Shown here piece by piece: positions 1 through 9,469 of a stretch of 64,000 nucleotides of DNA. Position 1 is the stretch's first letter. Every line of letters starts with the position of its first letter. A program made the translations under genes and the position numbers. Below the pieces are notes generated by a model that did no database searches, was not told the DNA's origin, and worked only from the letters and a program-made list of their open reading frames with translations. The DNA is from Pithys albifrons albifrons (lineage: Eukaryota; Chordata; Aves; Passeriformes; Thamnophilidae). Where the stretch lies: the NCBI RefSeq assembly GCF_047495875.1, contig NC_092486.1, positions 806,001-870,000 of the forward strand, written 5' to 3'.

Positions 1-105
1 AAGCCCCAGAAGCCTCCCCAGCCCCCAGCAGGGAGGATGCCCACCCAAAGCCCAGAAGTCTCCCCAGCTCCCAGCAGGGAGGATGCCCACCCAAAGCCAC
101 CCCTG
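1..105. repeat. Two copies of a ~50-bp unit in MTHFD2 intron 2
   Basis: The unit CCCAGCAGGGAGGATGCCCA occurs twice with flanking AAAGCCCAGAAG sequence, as a direct duplication reaching the window edge. It lies just downstream of the exon 2 donor of MTHFD2 (minus strand), so it is intronic. Confidence 0.7.
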
Positions 106-126
106 GGAAGGGAGCCCAGGCCATAC

Positions 127-311
127 CCACGTCAGCTGCCGCCTTGGTCTTGTTGAGCACGTAGGAGTGGCTGGCAGGGTCCTGCCCCACCAGCACCACG
201 CTCAGGTGGGGCCTCCTGTGCCCTGCTGCCACCCACTGCTCCACCTCGTGCCGCGCTTCCTGCCGGATCTGCCGCGCCAGCTTCCTGCCCGAGATCACCA
301 CAGCGTCGGCC
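127..311 (-). CDS. MTHFD2: MTHFD2 coding exon 2 (N-terminal catalytic part)
   Basis: This exon encodes the start of the folate-binding/catalytic domain of mitochondrial bifunctional methylenetetrahydrofolate dehydrogenase/cyclohydrolase, which interconverts 5,10-methylene-THF and 10-formyl-THF in the one-carbon pathway. The translation contains ADAVVISGRKLA, RRPHLSVVLVG and PASHSYVLNKTKAAA. The Tyr and Lys of the Y-x3-K motif (YVLNK) are the catalytic pair known in this family. The acceptor is TTTGGCAG (AG at 313-312) and the donor is GTATGG (GT at 126-125). The 185-bp exon enters with one base that completes an Arg codon split from exon 1 and leaves one base of a Gly codon. AVVISGRKLA and SHSYVLNK fit MTHFD2 better than MTHFD2L, as I recall those proteins. 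All later exons lie beyond the left edge, so the gene is truncated by the window. Confidence 0.93.
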
Positions 312-375
312 CTGCCAAACCGGGGGGCATCAGCACCCTGGGCACCTCCATGGGCACCTCCACGGCCAGGTGGGG

Positions 376-665
376 CTCCCTGTGCTCCCCATGCCAAGGG
401 AATTGCAGGGAACTCTGGACTCCAAGGGCTCTTCCTGCTCAGAGACCCCAGGGAGTGGGATCAGGGGCTGAGAGGAGCCAGGGAGTGATGGAGCAACAAG
501 TGTCACCACAACATGAGCACCCTCAGCATCTCCACAGCCAGAGCTCCCTGTGCTCCCAGTGCCATGGGAATTGCGGGGAACTCTGGTCTCCAAGGGCTCT
601 TCCTGCTCAGAGACCCCAGGGAGTGGGATCAGGGGCTGAGAGGAGCCAGGGAATGATGGAGAAAG
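376..665. repeat. Direct duplication of ~169 bp in MTHFD2 intron 1
   Basis: Two long copies start at 376 and 545 and share CTCCAAGGGCTCTTCCTGCT, the run of AGACCCCAGGGAGTGGGATC and more. A shorter partial copy starts near 1062. No coding signal is visible. Confidence 0.7.
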
Positions 666-844
666 AAGGATCAGAATCCTCAGGACCATCAACTCCAAGC
701 TTTGTACAACACAGACCTGGAAAAGCAGGAGCCAACCACAGCAAGGGGGGGAAAGGCTCTTTGCCCTGAGCTCTGTGCAACTTTATGCTAAATCCCATTA
801 AGCAGCACATTTCAGGCTCAGTTACAGCTCTGCTGGGACCAAAC

Positions 845-930
845 AAGACAATTCCAGAACACCCTGAGCTGGGAGGGACCCACAGGGATCATCCATCCAA
901 CCCTGGCCCTGCACAGCCCCAACAATCCCA
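845..930 (-). mobile_element. CR1 LINE 3'-end fragment
   Basis: GAGCTGGGAGGGACCCACAGGGATCATCCATCCAACC is the reverse complement of the conserved 3' end of avian CR1 (the '...GGTTGGAAGGGACC...ATC..CCAACC' region). It is short and 5'-truncated, as usual for CR1. Confidence 0.6.
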
Positions 931-1139
931 CCCTTGTTGGCCAAAAGCTCCTTGAACTCTGTGGGTTTTTATCTGCAGAAAACTGCAGCTACTGAAATGC
1001 TTTTGCAGCCTCTCCCACATCCCTGGATCCTGCCCCTCCTCCCTGCCCTGTGCCAGCACAGCTCCCTGTGCTCCCCAGCTTTGCTCAGCTCCCAGGCCAT
1101 TTCAAATTGCAGGACACTCTGGTCTCCAAGGCCTCAAGT

Positions 1140-1412
1140 GACCCTTCCAGAGCCCATCTCACCCCTCCCTGCTCAGGTAACCCTTCCACGAGCCCATCTC
1201 ACCCCTCCCTGCTCAGGAGACCCTTCCACGAGCCCATCTCACCCCTCCCTGCTCAGGAGACCCTTCCAGAGCCCATCTCACCCCTCCCTGCTCAGGTGTC
1301 CTTTCCAGGCTGTTCAAGTTGAACTGGAGGCACTGGTTTCCCATCCCAGTGCCCTTTCCAGGCTGTTCAAGTTGAACTGGGGGCACTGGTTTCCCACCCC
1401 AGGCTCCCACCT
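1140..1412. repeat. Short minisatellites (~39 bp then ~53 bp units)
   Basis: Four copies of a ~39-bp unit containing GAGCCCATCTCACCCCTCCC are followed by two copies of a 53-bp unit containing CAGGCTGTTCAAGTTGAACT. The region lies in MTHFD2 intron 1. Confidence 0.75.
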
Positions 1413-1659
1413 GCCCCTTCAAACGCTGCCAAAACAGCTCCTTGCCTTTATTTTCAGCCTAAACTGATGCTGGGAATATCCAGTCCCTGCCAAACATTCC
1501 AGGCAACTGGACACCCTGAGGTCACAGCTGCTCCTGCCTCAGGGCAGGGTTTGCTCCCACTTGGATTCTTCCCTTCAGGTTATCCCTGTGCCTCTTACTT
1601 GAAGGTTATTCCCATTTCCTGATCCCTCTGTGAGAGGATTTGCCTTCCCAAACTTCATT

Positions 1660-2115
1660 TCAAGGCTTCACTGTGGCACCAACCCAGGGGCACTCCAACC
1701 TGTAGTCCCAGGGACAGGCCCTGGAATGGCAGGAACTGTGCCAGGCCAGGGACAGCACCCAGGGAATGGCAGGAGCTGTGCCAGGGCAGGGACAGCACCC
1801 AGGGAATGGCAGGAGCTGTGCCAGGGCAGGGACAGCACCCAGGGAATGGCAGGAGCTGTGCCAGGGCAGGGACAGCACCCAGGGAATGGCAGGAGCTGTG
1901 CCAGGGCAGGGACAGGCCCCTGGAATGGCAGGAGCTGTGCCAGGGCAGGGTCAGGTGGGATATCAGGAAAAGGTCCTTCCCCCAGAGGGTGGTGGGCACT
2001 GCCCAGGGTTTGGGCACAGCCCCGAGGCTGCCAGAGCTCCAGGAGGGTCTGGATGATGCTCTGGGGCACAGGGTGGGATTTGGGGTGTCTGTGAAGGGCC
2101 AGGGTTGGATGGAGG
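1660..2115 (+). mobile_element. CR1-derived sequence with an internal 40-bp tandem expansion
   Basis: The stretch GGGATATCAGGAAAAGGTCC, then AGAGGGTGGTGGGCACTGCC, then GAGGGTCTGGATGATGCTCT follows the usual order of the CR1 3' untranslated region. Five copies of a 40-bp unit (GCACCCAGGGAATGGCAGGA core) between about 1725 and 1945 were expanded inside the element. A relative without this exact array sits at 15095-15345 and a reverse one at 18398-18665. Confidence 0.65.
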
Positions 2116-2978
2116 ATCCCTGGGGGTCCCTCCCAGCTCGGGATACTCTGTGGTTTAAGCCCGGCCTTGCTGCAAGGCCCAGCAGTCCCTGCTCCCTCAG
2201 CCCTGCAGCAGGATCAGATGCTGCCCAGCATTCCTGGTGCCTCCCAAAGTGCAGGAACCAGCCCATTCCTGAGGCAATTCCCAGGCAATCTCCACCACAG
2301 CCTGCTCTGCTTTGCCCAGCAATCCAGGAGACACAAAGCCCAGGGTGCCCCTCCCAACCCCAACTGCTCCTCACAAACCCAGCCTGGATGGATCTGCTCC
2401 CACCGGGATCCTGCCCCGGGTCCAACAGGGCTGCTTTGTGACCCTCTCTGGGGACAATCCCGGAGCTCTGGGGACAGCAGGAACTGGGGAGAACCACCCA
2501 AGGGCTGCTCCAGACACAGTGGAGCCTTCTCAGGTGGGAAAAGCCTTTCCCTGAAATACCCACTGGGAGATGTAGAGGAGCTTTCGTGCTTTAATCCCTG
2601 CCCTTCCCAAACATGTGGGTTTCCTCATTTACTGGGAATTAAGTGTTACTTCATCCCTACCTGCAACCAGCCCAGTCCAACCCATTTACCCACCAGGCCC
2701 AGCCCAGTCCACTGGGGCTCTAATTCCAGTTCCAGCCTCAGCTAAACCTGTGCCAAACTACCAGGTGCCAATTTGGGCGTAAAAGGAATTATTACAAGAG
2801 CCCAGCAAGCCAGAGAAGGGAAAATTCCTTAAATCAGAGGCACCTCATGGCAAACCCCACCTGGACCTTCCCTAAGATTGGGCTCCCAGGAATAGGGAGA
2901 AGCACCAGGTGCCCTGGGAGCTACAGGGGGCAGAGTGAGCTCAGAGCACCCCTGGGAGCTGGGGGGATGCTCGGGGGG
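2116..2978. other. Non-repetitive MTHFD2 intron 1 DNA
   Basis: I see no splice-bounded coding segment, RNA gene or clear repeat here. The region ends where the first G-rich array begins. Confidence 0.6.
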
Positions 2979-4290
2979 CTCTGCCCCTCTGACCCGGAGG
3001 GGGCTCTGCCCCTCTGACCCGGGGGGGGGCTCTGCCCCTCTGACCCGGGGCGGGGGGGGCTCTGCCCCTCTGACCCGGGGCGGGGGGGGCTCTGCCCCTC
3101 TGACCCGGGGCGGGGGGGGGCTCTGCCCCTCTGACCCGGGGCGGGGGGGGCTCTGCCCCTCTGACCCGGGGCGGGGGGGGGGCTCTGCCCCTCTGACCCG
3201 GGGCGGGGGGGGCTCTGCCCCTCTGACCCGGGGCGGGGGGGGCTCTGCCCCTCTGACCCGGGGCGGGGGGGGGCTCTGCCCCTCTGACCCGGGGCGGGGG
3301 GGGGCTCTGCCCCTCTGACCCGGGGCGGGGGGGGCTCTGCCCCTCTGACCCGGGGCGGGGGGGGCTCTGCCCCTCTGACCCGGGGCGGGGGGGGGCTCTG
3401 CCCCTCTGACCCGGGGCGGGGGGGGCTCTGCCCCTCTGACCCGGGGCGGGGGGGGCTCTGCCCCTCTGACCCGGGGCGGGGGGGGCTCTGCCCCTCTGAC
3501 CCGGGGCGGGGGGGGGCTCTGCCCCTCTGACCCGGGGCGGGGGGGGCTCTGCCCCTCTGACCCGGGGCGGGGGGGGGCTCTGCCCCTCTGACCCGGGGCG
3601 GGGGGGGCTCTGCCCCTCTGACCCGGGGCGGGGGGGGGCTCTGCCCCTCTGACCCGGGGCGGGGGGGGCTCTGCCCCTCTGACCCGGGGCGGGGGGGGCT
3701 CTGCCCCTCTGACCCGGGGCGGGGGGGGCTCTGCCCCTCTGACCCGGGGCGGGGGGGGGCTCTGCCCCTCTGACCCGGGGCGGGGGGGGGCTCTGCCCCT
3801 CTGACCCGGGGCGGGGGGGGGCTCTGCCCCTCTGACCCGGGGCGGGGGGGGCTCTGCCCCTCTGACCCGGGGCGGGGGGGGCTCTGCCCCTCTGACCCGG
3901 GGGGGATGCCCGGGCGGGGGGGCTCTGCCCCTCTGACCCGGGGGGGATGCCCGGGCGGGGGGGCTCTGCCCCTCTGACCCGGGGGGATGCTCAGGGGGGC
4001 TCTGCCCCTCTGACCCGGGGGGATGCTCAGGGGGGCTCTGCCCCTCTGACCCGGGGGGATGCTCAGGGGGGCTCTGCCCCTCTGACCCGGGGGGATGCTC
4101 AGGGGGGCTCTGCCCCTCTGACCCGGGGGGATGCTCAGGGGGGCTCTGCCCCTCTGACCCCCTCTGACCCGGGGGGGATGCCCGGGGGGGGGCTCTGCCC
4201 CTCTGACCCGGGGGGGATGCCCGGGGGGGGGTGGGCCTCTGCCCCTCTGACCCGGGGGGGATGCCCGGGGTGGGGGCTCTGCCCCTCTCA
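2979..4290. repeat. G-rich ~31-bp minisatellite array in MTHFD2 intron 1
   Basis: About 30 units of GGCTCTGCCCCTCTGACCCG followed by GGGCGGGGGGGG run from 2979 to about 3905. Variants carrying GGGGGATGCTCAGGGGGG (36 bp, 3960-4165) and GGGGGATGCCCGGGG follow. Each unit has G runs on the plus strand, so the array has strong G-quadruplex potential on the template strand of the minus-strand gene. Slippage in the G run (7 to 9 G) is the main variation between units. Confidence 0.93.
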
Positions 4291-4384
4291 CACCATTTAA
4301 ATCCAGGGCTGGTGCCTGAGGAATGCCCGGGCAGGGGGATCTCTGCCCCTCTCACTCCAGGGGATGTTCGGGGGTCTCTGCCCC

Positions 4385-5085
4385 TTTCACCATGGGGATG
4401 CCCGCGGGGGGTCCCTCGGCCGCCCGGCCCCGGGGGGGGATGCCCGCGGGGGGTCCCTGTGCCCCCCGGCCCAGGGGGGGGGGGGATGCCCGCGGGGGGG
4501 CACAGGGACCCCCGGCCCAGGGGGGGGGGGGATGCCCGCGGGGGGGCACAGGGACCCCCGGCCCAGGGGGGGGGGGGATGCCCGCGGGGGGGCACAGGGA
4601 CCCCCGGCCCAGGGGGGGGGGGGATGCCCGCGGGGGGTCCCTGTGCCCCCCGGCCCAGGGGGGGGGGGATGCCCGCGGGGGGGCACAGGGACCCCCGGCC
4701 CAGGGGGGGGGGGGATGCCCGCGGGGGGGGCACAGGGACCCCCGGCCCAGGGGGGGGGGGGATGCCCGCGGGGGGGCACAGGGACCCCCGGCCCAGGGGG
4801 GGGGGGGATGCCCGCGGGGGGTCCCTGTGCCCCCCGGCCCCGGGGGGGGATGCCCGCGGGGGGTCCCTGTGCCCCCCCGGCCCCGGGGGGGGGGGGATGC
4901 CCGCGGGGGGTCCCTGTGCCCCCCCGGCCCCGGGGGGGGGGGGATGCCCGCGGGGGGTCCCTGTGCCCCCCCGGCCCCGGGGGGGGGGGATGCCCGCGGG
5001 GGGTCCCTGTGCCCCCCCGGCCCCGGGGAGTGGATGCCCGCGGGGGGGCACAGGGACCCCCGGCCCCGGGGGGGGATGCCCCTGC
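4385..5085. repeat. G-rich ~56-bp minisatellite close to MTHFD2 exon 1
   Basis: About 13 units of GGATGCCCGCGGGGGGTCCC plus TGTGCCCCCCGGCCC and a run of 7-12 G. A recurring variant has the middle inverted (GGGGCACAGGGACCCCCGGC), so some units contain the reverse complement of the GGGTCCCTGTGCCCC segment. The array is CpG-rich and ends about 225 bp from the exon 1 donor. Confidence 0.92.
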
Positions 5086-5310
5086 CCGGCTCTCTTCCCG
5101 CACCCCCACGCAAGGCGGGCGCGGGATTTCATCAGCCTGCAGCGCCGGGCGCGGCCGCTGGGGGCCCTGCCGGGGCAGCGGCGGGTCCGGCCGTGCCGGG
5201 GGCGGGGGGCGATGTGGCCGGGCCGGGTGTCCCCTTGTCCCGGGCCGCGGGCCGGGCCGGGCCGGGCGCTCCCACCCCACATACACCCCCTGCGGGCCAT
5301 GGGGCCGTAC

Positions 5311-5396
5311 CTGGGCACGCTGAGGTGCAGGCGGCGGGCGCGGGGCCGGAGCGCGGCGCGGCCCAGGGCGCGGAGCGGACACAGCGCGGTTGCCAT
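5311..5396 (-). CDS. MTHFD2: MTHFD2 coding exon 1 (start codon, mitochondrial presequence)
   Basis: The ATG at 5396-5394 opens MATALCPLRALGRAALRPRA followed by RRLHLSVP and the first two bases of Arg. The segment has many Arg and no Asp or Glu, as expected of a cleaved mitochondrial targeting presequence. The donor is AG|GTACGG with GT at 5310-5309. Its phase (two bases of an Arg codon) matches the exon at 311-127, which supplies the third base, so the two exons join in frame. The start is chosen because it is the first ATG downstream of a TATA-like/CCAAT promoter and because the presequence length suits the family. The 5.0-kb intron 1 is mostly G-rich minisatellite and CR1 sequence. Presequences are poorly conserved, so the link between the exons rests on phase, distance and the promoter. 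Confidence 0.85.
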
Positions 5397-5700
5397 GGCA
5401 ACGACAGCGGCGACAGGAGCGGCGACACCGCGACAGAGACACCGGCACTGAGCGCCCCGCGCGCCGCCCGCAGCCTTATAAGGGCGGGCTAAGCCCCGCC
5501 CCCCCCGCGCGCGCAGGCCGCAGCCAATGGGTGTTAAAGAAAGGCGGTGATGGGGCGGGGCGAGGCGCGGGGACTGCGCTGCGATTGGGTGAGTTAGGAG
5601 GGGTGGGCGGGGCTTCCCGCCGCTAATTAGGACAGGGCGGCGCTGATTGGCTGAGCTCGCGCGCTGCAACACGGGCAGAGGGTTGCGTAAGGCGGGGGCG
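5395..5700 (-). promoter_or_regulatory. CpG-rich MTHFD2 promoter with TATA-like, CCAAT and C/EBP-like sites
   Basis: Reading on the minus strand, a CTTATAAG box lies at 5475-5482, about 80 bp upstream of the ATG. CCAAT boxes are at 5584-5588 and 5646-5650 (ATTGG on the plus strand), with another on the plus strand at 5524-5528. Several GGGCGGG GC boxes are present. The palindrome TTGCGTAA at 5683-5690 matches a C/EBP or PAR-bZIP consensus. MTHFD2 is known to respond to ATF4/C/EBP stress signalling in mammals, so this site is a plausible control element, but that role is inferred. The surrounding 5.1-5.7 kb is dense in CpG. The promoter may also serve divergent transcription to the right. Confidence 0.6.
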
Positions 5701-6335
5701 GATGGGGTGGGATAATGGGAATGGGAATGGGAATGGGATAATGGGAATGGATGGGATAATGGGAATGGATGGGATAATGGGAATGGGAATGGGGGAATGG
5801 GATAATGGGAATGGATGGGATAATGGGAATGGGGGAACGGGAATGGGATAATGGGAATGGGGGAATGGGAATGGGATAATGGGAATGGGGGAATGGATGG
5901 GATAATGGGAATGGGAATGGGGGAATGGGAGTGGGGGAATGGGAATGGGATAATGGATGGGATAATGGGAATGGGGGAATGGATGGGATAATGGGAATGG
6001 GATAATGGGAATGTGGTAATGGGATGATGGGAATGGGGTCGTGGACTGGATAGTGGGAAGGGGTTAATGGAATGGGGTTGTGGAATGAGATAATGGGAAT
6101 GGGGTAATGGGATGGATAGTGATAATGGCATAATGGAATGGGGGAGTGGGAATGGGGGAATGGGAGTGGTGTAATGGAATGGGATAAGGGGAATGGGATA
6201 ATGGAATGGATAGTGGTAATGAGATAATGGAATGGGATAATGGAATGGGATCATGGAATGAGGGAATGGGAATGGAGTCATGGAATGGAATTGATTGGGA
6301 TCATGGAATGTGGTTGTGGAATGGAATCATGGAAT
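5700..6335. repeat. GGGATAATGGGAATGG-type satellite upstream of MTHFD2
   Basis: Irregular short units of GGGAATGGGATAATGG with ATGGATGGGATAATGG variants decay towards the right. The array starts at the distal edge of the promoter. Confidence 0.88.
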
Positions 6336-6339
6336 GGCT

Positions 6340-6835
6340 TGAGTGGGAAGAGGTTTTAAGGGTTATCCAGTCCCACCCCCTGCCCTGGGCAGGGACACCT
6401 CCCACTGTCCCAGGGACACCTCCCACTGTCCCAGGGGGCTCCAGCCTGGCCTTGGGCACTCCCAGGGCTGGGGCAGCCACAGCTTCTCTGGGAATTCCAA
6501 CCCTCCCCACCCTCACAGCCAACAATCCCTTCCCAATATCCCACCTCTCTCCCTGCCCTCTGGCAGTGGGAAGCCATTCCCTGTGTCCTGTCCCTCCATC
6601 CCTTGTCCCCACTCCCTCTCAGCTCTCCTGGAGCCCCTTCAGGCCCTGCCAGGGGCTCTCAGCTCTCCCTTCTCCAGGTGACCCCCCCCAGCTCTCCCAG
6701 TCTGGCTCCAGAGGGGCTCCAGCCCTGGAGCAGCTCCGGGGCCTCCTCTGGACTCTCCAGCAGCTCCACGTGCTCCTGGTGGATCCAGGGCTGGAGCAGC
6801 TCTGGGGGGGTCTCACCTGAGGGGTCACAGGGGCA
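6340..6835 (-). mobile_element. CR1 LINE 3' region
   Basis: GTTATCCAGTCCCACCCCCTGCCCTGGGCAGGGACACCTC, read in reverse, is the CR1 3' end. The following GGCTCCAGCCTGGCCTTGGGCACTCCCAGG and the AGCTCTGGAGCAGCTCC-type text continue the element. A 20-bp segment (ACACCTCCCACTGTCCCAGG) is duplicated inside it. Confidence 0.6.
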
Positions 6836-7085
6836 GGACCCCCCTGTGGGCTCAGCCCAGGATGAGGAGGGTCACAGAGAAGGAACCAAAGCCCTGCAGG
6901 GAGAGGAGCTAAAGGAGAACCTGGAAGTCCTTGGGAATGTGTGTGGAGCGAGTCCAAGCCCCTCCCGGGGGTTTATTTTCCTTAATTTTACCCTTCGTGC
7001 CCCTTGGGCAGGAAAGGAGCCCTTGGAGGTTTATCCCAAGGTTGTGGATGTGTTGGGTAAAGCCTGGGGAGGTTTTTATTCCTCC
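6836..7085. other. Non-repetitive spacer
   Basis: I see nothing coding here. It joins the CR1 fragment to the 41-bp AATAAA array. Confidence 0.5.
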
Positions 7086-7087
7086 CT

Positions 7088-7915
7088 GAGTGTCCAATAA
7101 ATCCCAGGATCTCCAGCCCCATCCCTCTCCATGTCCAATAAATCCCAGGATCTCCAGCCCCATCCCACTCCATGTCCAATAAATCCCAGGATCTCCAGCC
7201 CCATCCCACTCCGTGCCCAATAAATCCCAGGATCTCCAGCCCCATCCCACTCCGTGTCCAATAAATCCCAGGATCTCCAGCCCCATCCCACTCCGTGTCC
7301 AATAAATCCCGGGATCTCCAGCCCCATCCCTCTCCATGCCCAATAAATCCCAGGATCTCCAGCCCCATCCCACTCCGTGTCCAATAAATCCCAGGATCTC
7401 CAGCCCCATCCCACTCCGTGTCCAATAAATCCAAGGATCTCCAGCCCCATCCCTCTCCGTGCCCAATAAATCCCGGGATCTCCAGCCCCATCCCACTCCG
7501 TGTCCAATAAATCCCAGGATCTCCAGCCCCATCCCACTCCGTGCCCAATAAATCCCGGGATCTCCAGCCCCATCCCACTCCGTGCCCAATAAATCCCAGG
7601 ATCTCCAGCCCCATCCCACTCCGTGCCCAATAAATCCCGGGATCTCCAGCCCCATCCCACTCCGTGCCCAATAAATCCCGGGATCTCCAGCCCCATCCCT
7701 CTCCGTGCCCAATAAATCCCGGGATCTCCAGCCCCATCCCACTCCGTGCCCAATAAATCCCGGGATCTCCAGCCCCATCCCTCTCCGTGCCCAATAAATC
7801 CCGGGATCTCCAGCCCCATCCCACTCCATGCCCAATAAATCCCGGGATCTCCAGCCCCATCCCACTCCGTGTCCAATAAATCCCAGGATCTCCAGCCCCA
7901 TCCCTCTCCGTTCCC
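7088..7915. repeat. 41-bp minisatellite carrying 20 AATAAA hexamers
   Basis: Twenty units of TCCAATAAATCCCAGGATCT followed by CCAGCCCCATCCCACTCCGTG (41 bp, counted from hexamer positions 7096 to 7875). Units vary at GTG/ATG, TCC/CCC and CAGG/CGGG. Every unit holds the canonical poly(A) signal hexamer on the plus strand. The three open frames on the minus strand result from the lack of stop codons in the unit. Confidence 0.95.
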
Positions 7916-8410
7916 AGTTCCACACTGTGCCCGTTGTTGGGGCAGTGACACAAATGACACAAAATTAGACATAAATGATACAAAATGAACAATCTCACAA
8001 TGGTTGTTTTAGTTTTCAGTTCCTCACAGCCACTCCCTGGTTCGAAAGGTGATTTTTCAGGTCAGGAACAGCTCTGCCAACACGAGGGTTGGAGGAGCCG
8101 TGGAAGGAGCCAAAAGGGTGGAAACCTGCGGGAGTCAGCGCTGGGAAAAGGGGTTGGGAAACTCTGGGGTGTTTGGGGGGGAATTTCAGCCAGGAGGGAG
8201 CTGGGAGGGGTCGGGGAGGGGAAGGGCCTGTGAGCTGGGGGGGCTCTGGGTGGGGAGGGGCTGTGGGGGGGATGCCCAGCCCGTGGGGAGGGGGCTCTGG
8301 GGGTCCCAGCCCCATTGGGGGGTCCCCAGGCCTGTGTTGGGAATCCCGGGGGGGTCCCCAGAGGGTCCCCAGGCCCATGTTGGGGTCTCTGGAGGGTGCC
8401 CAATCCCATT
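7916..8410. other. Non-repetitive spacer, G-rich
   Basis: This includes a short A/T-rich stretch (7950-8010, ACAAATGACACAAAATTAG) and then G-rich DNA. I see no supported gene. Confidence 0.5.
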
Positions 8411-8745
8411 TCAGGGTGTTCCAGGGGGTCTCCGGAGTGTCCCCGTGTCCCCATCCCTGTCCCCCAATCCCTGTTCCCCCATCCCATGTCCCTATCCCAT
8501 GTCCCCATCCCTGTTCCCATCCCTGTCCCCACCCCGTGTCCCCATCCCTGTGTCCCCATCCGTCCCCCAATCCCTGTCCCCCAATCCCTGTTCCCCCATC
8601 CCATGTCCCCATCCCTGTTCCCATCCCTGTCCCCACCCCGTGTCCCCATCCCTGTTCCCATCCCTGTGTCCCCATCCGTCCCCCCATCCCTGTCCCCCCA
8701 TCCCTGTCCCCCCATCCCATGTCCCCATCCCTGTCCCCACGCGGG
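8411..8745. repeat. CCCATCCCTGTCCC-type minisatellite
   Basis: Irregular 12-20-bp units of CCCATCCCTGTTCCCATCCC, with a larger duplicated block (8455-8560 against 8570-8670). Open frames on the minus strand here are compositional. Confidence 0.85.
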
Positions 8746-8814
8746 GCCGTTGCCATGGGGACGGGAACGCGGACGGGGACAGCGCCGGGCGAGACCCGCC
8801 CCTTCCGGGAATGA

Positions 8815-9236
8815 GACCGGACAGACAGACAGGACAGACAGACCCCGTTCCCTCTGCCTGATCCCATTCCCTCTCTTTGATCCCATCCCCTGATCTCCCA
8901 TTCCCTGATCCTATTCCCTCTCCCTGATCTCCCATTCCCTGATCCCTCTCCCTGATCTCCCATCCCCTGATCTCCCATCCCCTGATCTCCCATTCCCTGA
9001 TCCCTCTCCGTGATCCCATTTCCTGGTCTCCCATTCCTTGATCTCCCATTCCCTGATCCCTCTCCCTGATCCCATTTCCTGATCTCCCATCCCCTGATCT
9101 CCCATTCCCTGATCCTATTCCCTCTCCCTGATCTCCCATTCCCTGATCCCTCTCCCTGATCTCCCATTCCCTGATCTCCCATTCCCTGATCCCTCTCCCT
9201 GATCCCATTTCCTGGTCTCCCATTCCCTCTCCCCAT
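8815..9236. repeat. CTGATCTCCCATTCC minisatellite
   Basis: Units of CCCTGATCTCCCATTCCCTG and CCTGATCCCTCTCCCTGATC alternate, preceded by GACAGACAGACAGG. Confidence 0.88.
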
Positions 9237-9469
9237 GAGCTCCCTCTGTGGGTGCTCGGGGGGCTCAGTTGGGACTTTGGGGGGAAAGGCCTGGGGGGCT
9301 CTTGGGCTCGGCCTGGGGGAGGGTTTGGGGGGGAGAGGGGTCGGGGGGGGAGGGATTTTGGAGGAGGCTCTGGGGGGTTCCTGGGATGGGAAATGCTGGG
9401 GGGGGGGGGGGAAGGGGCTGGAGGGGGGTCGTGGGGAGGGGTCTGGGGTGTCCCACGGGCAATGCTGGG
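9237..9469. other. G-rich junction between arrays
   Basis: Non-periodic GGGG-rich DNA with a 14-G run near 9400. No gene is seen. Confidence 0.5.

Noticed and set aside
2829..6281. An 1150-codon minus-strand frame covering MTHFD2 exon 1
   Set aside because: It is kept open by stop-less G-rich arrays. The real coding part is the 86-bp exon 1 with a proper donor; the rest is Pro/Gly/Arg repeat text.
7088..7915. Possible CRISPR array or direct-repeat system
   Set aside because: Units are contiguous tandem repeats with no unique spacers, the genome is an animal's, and no cas genes are present. The same applies to every array here.
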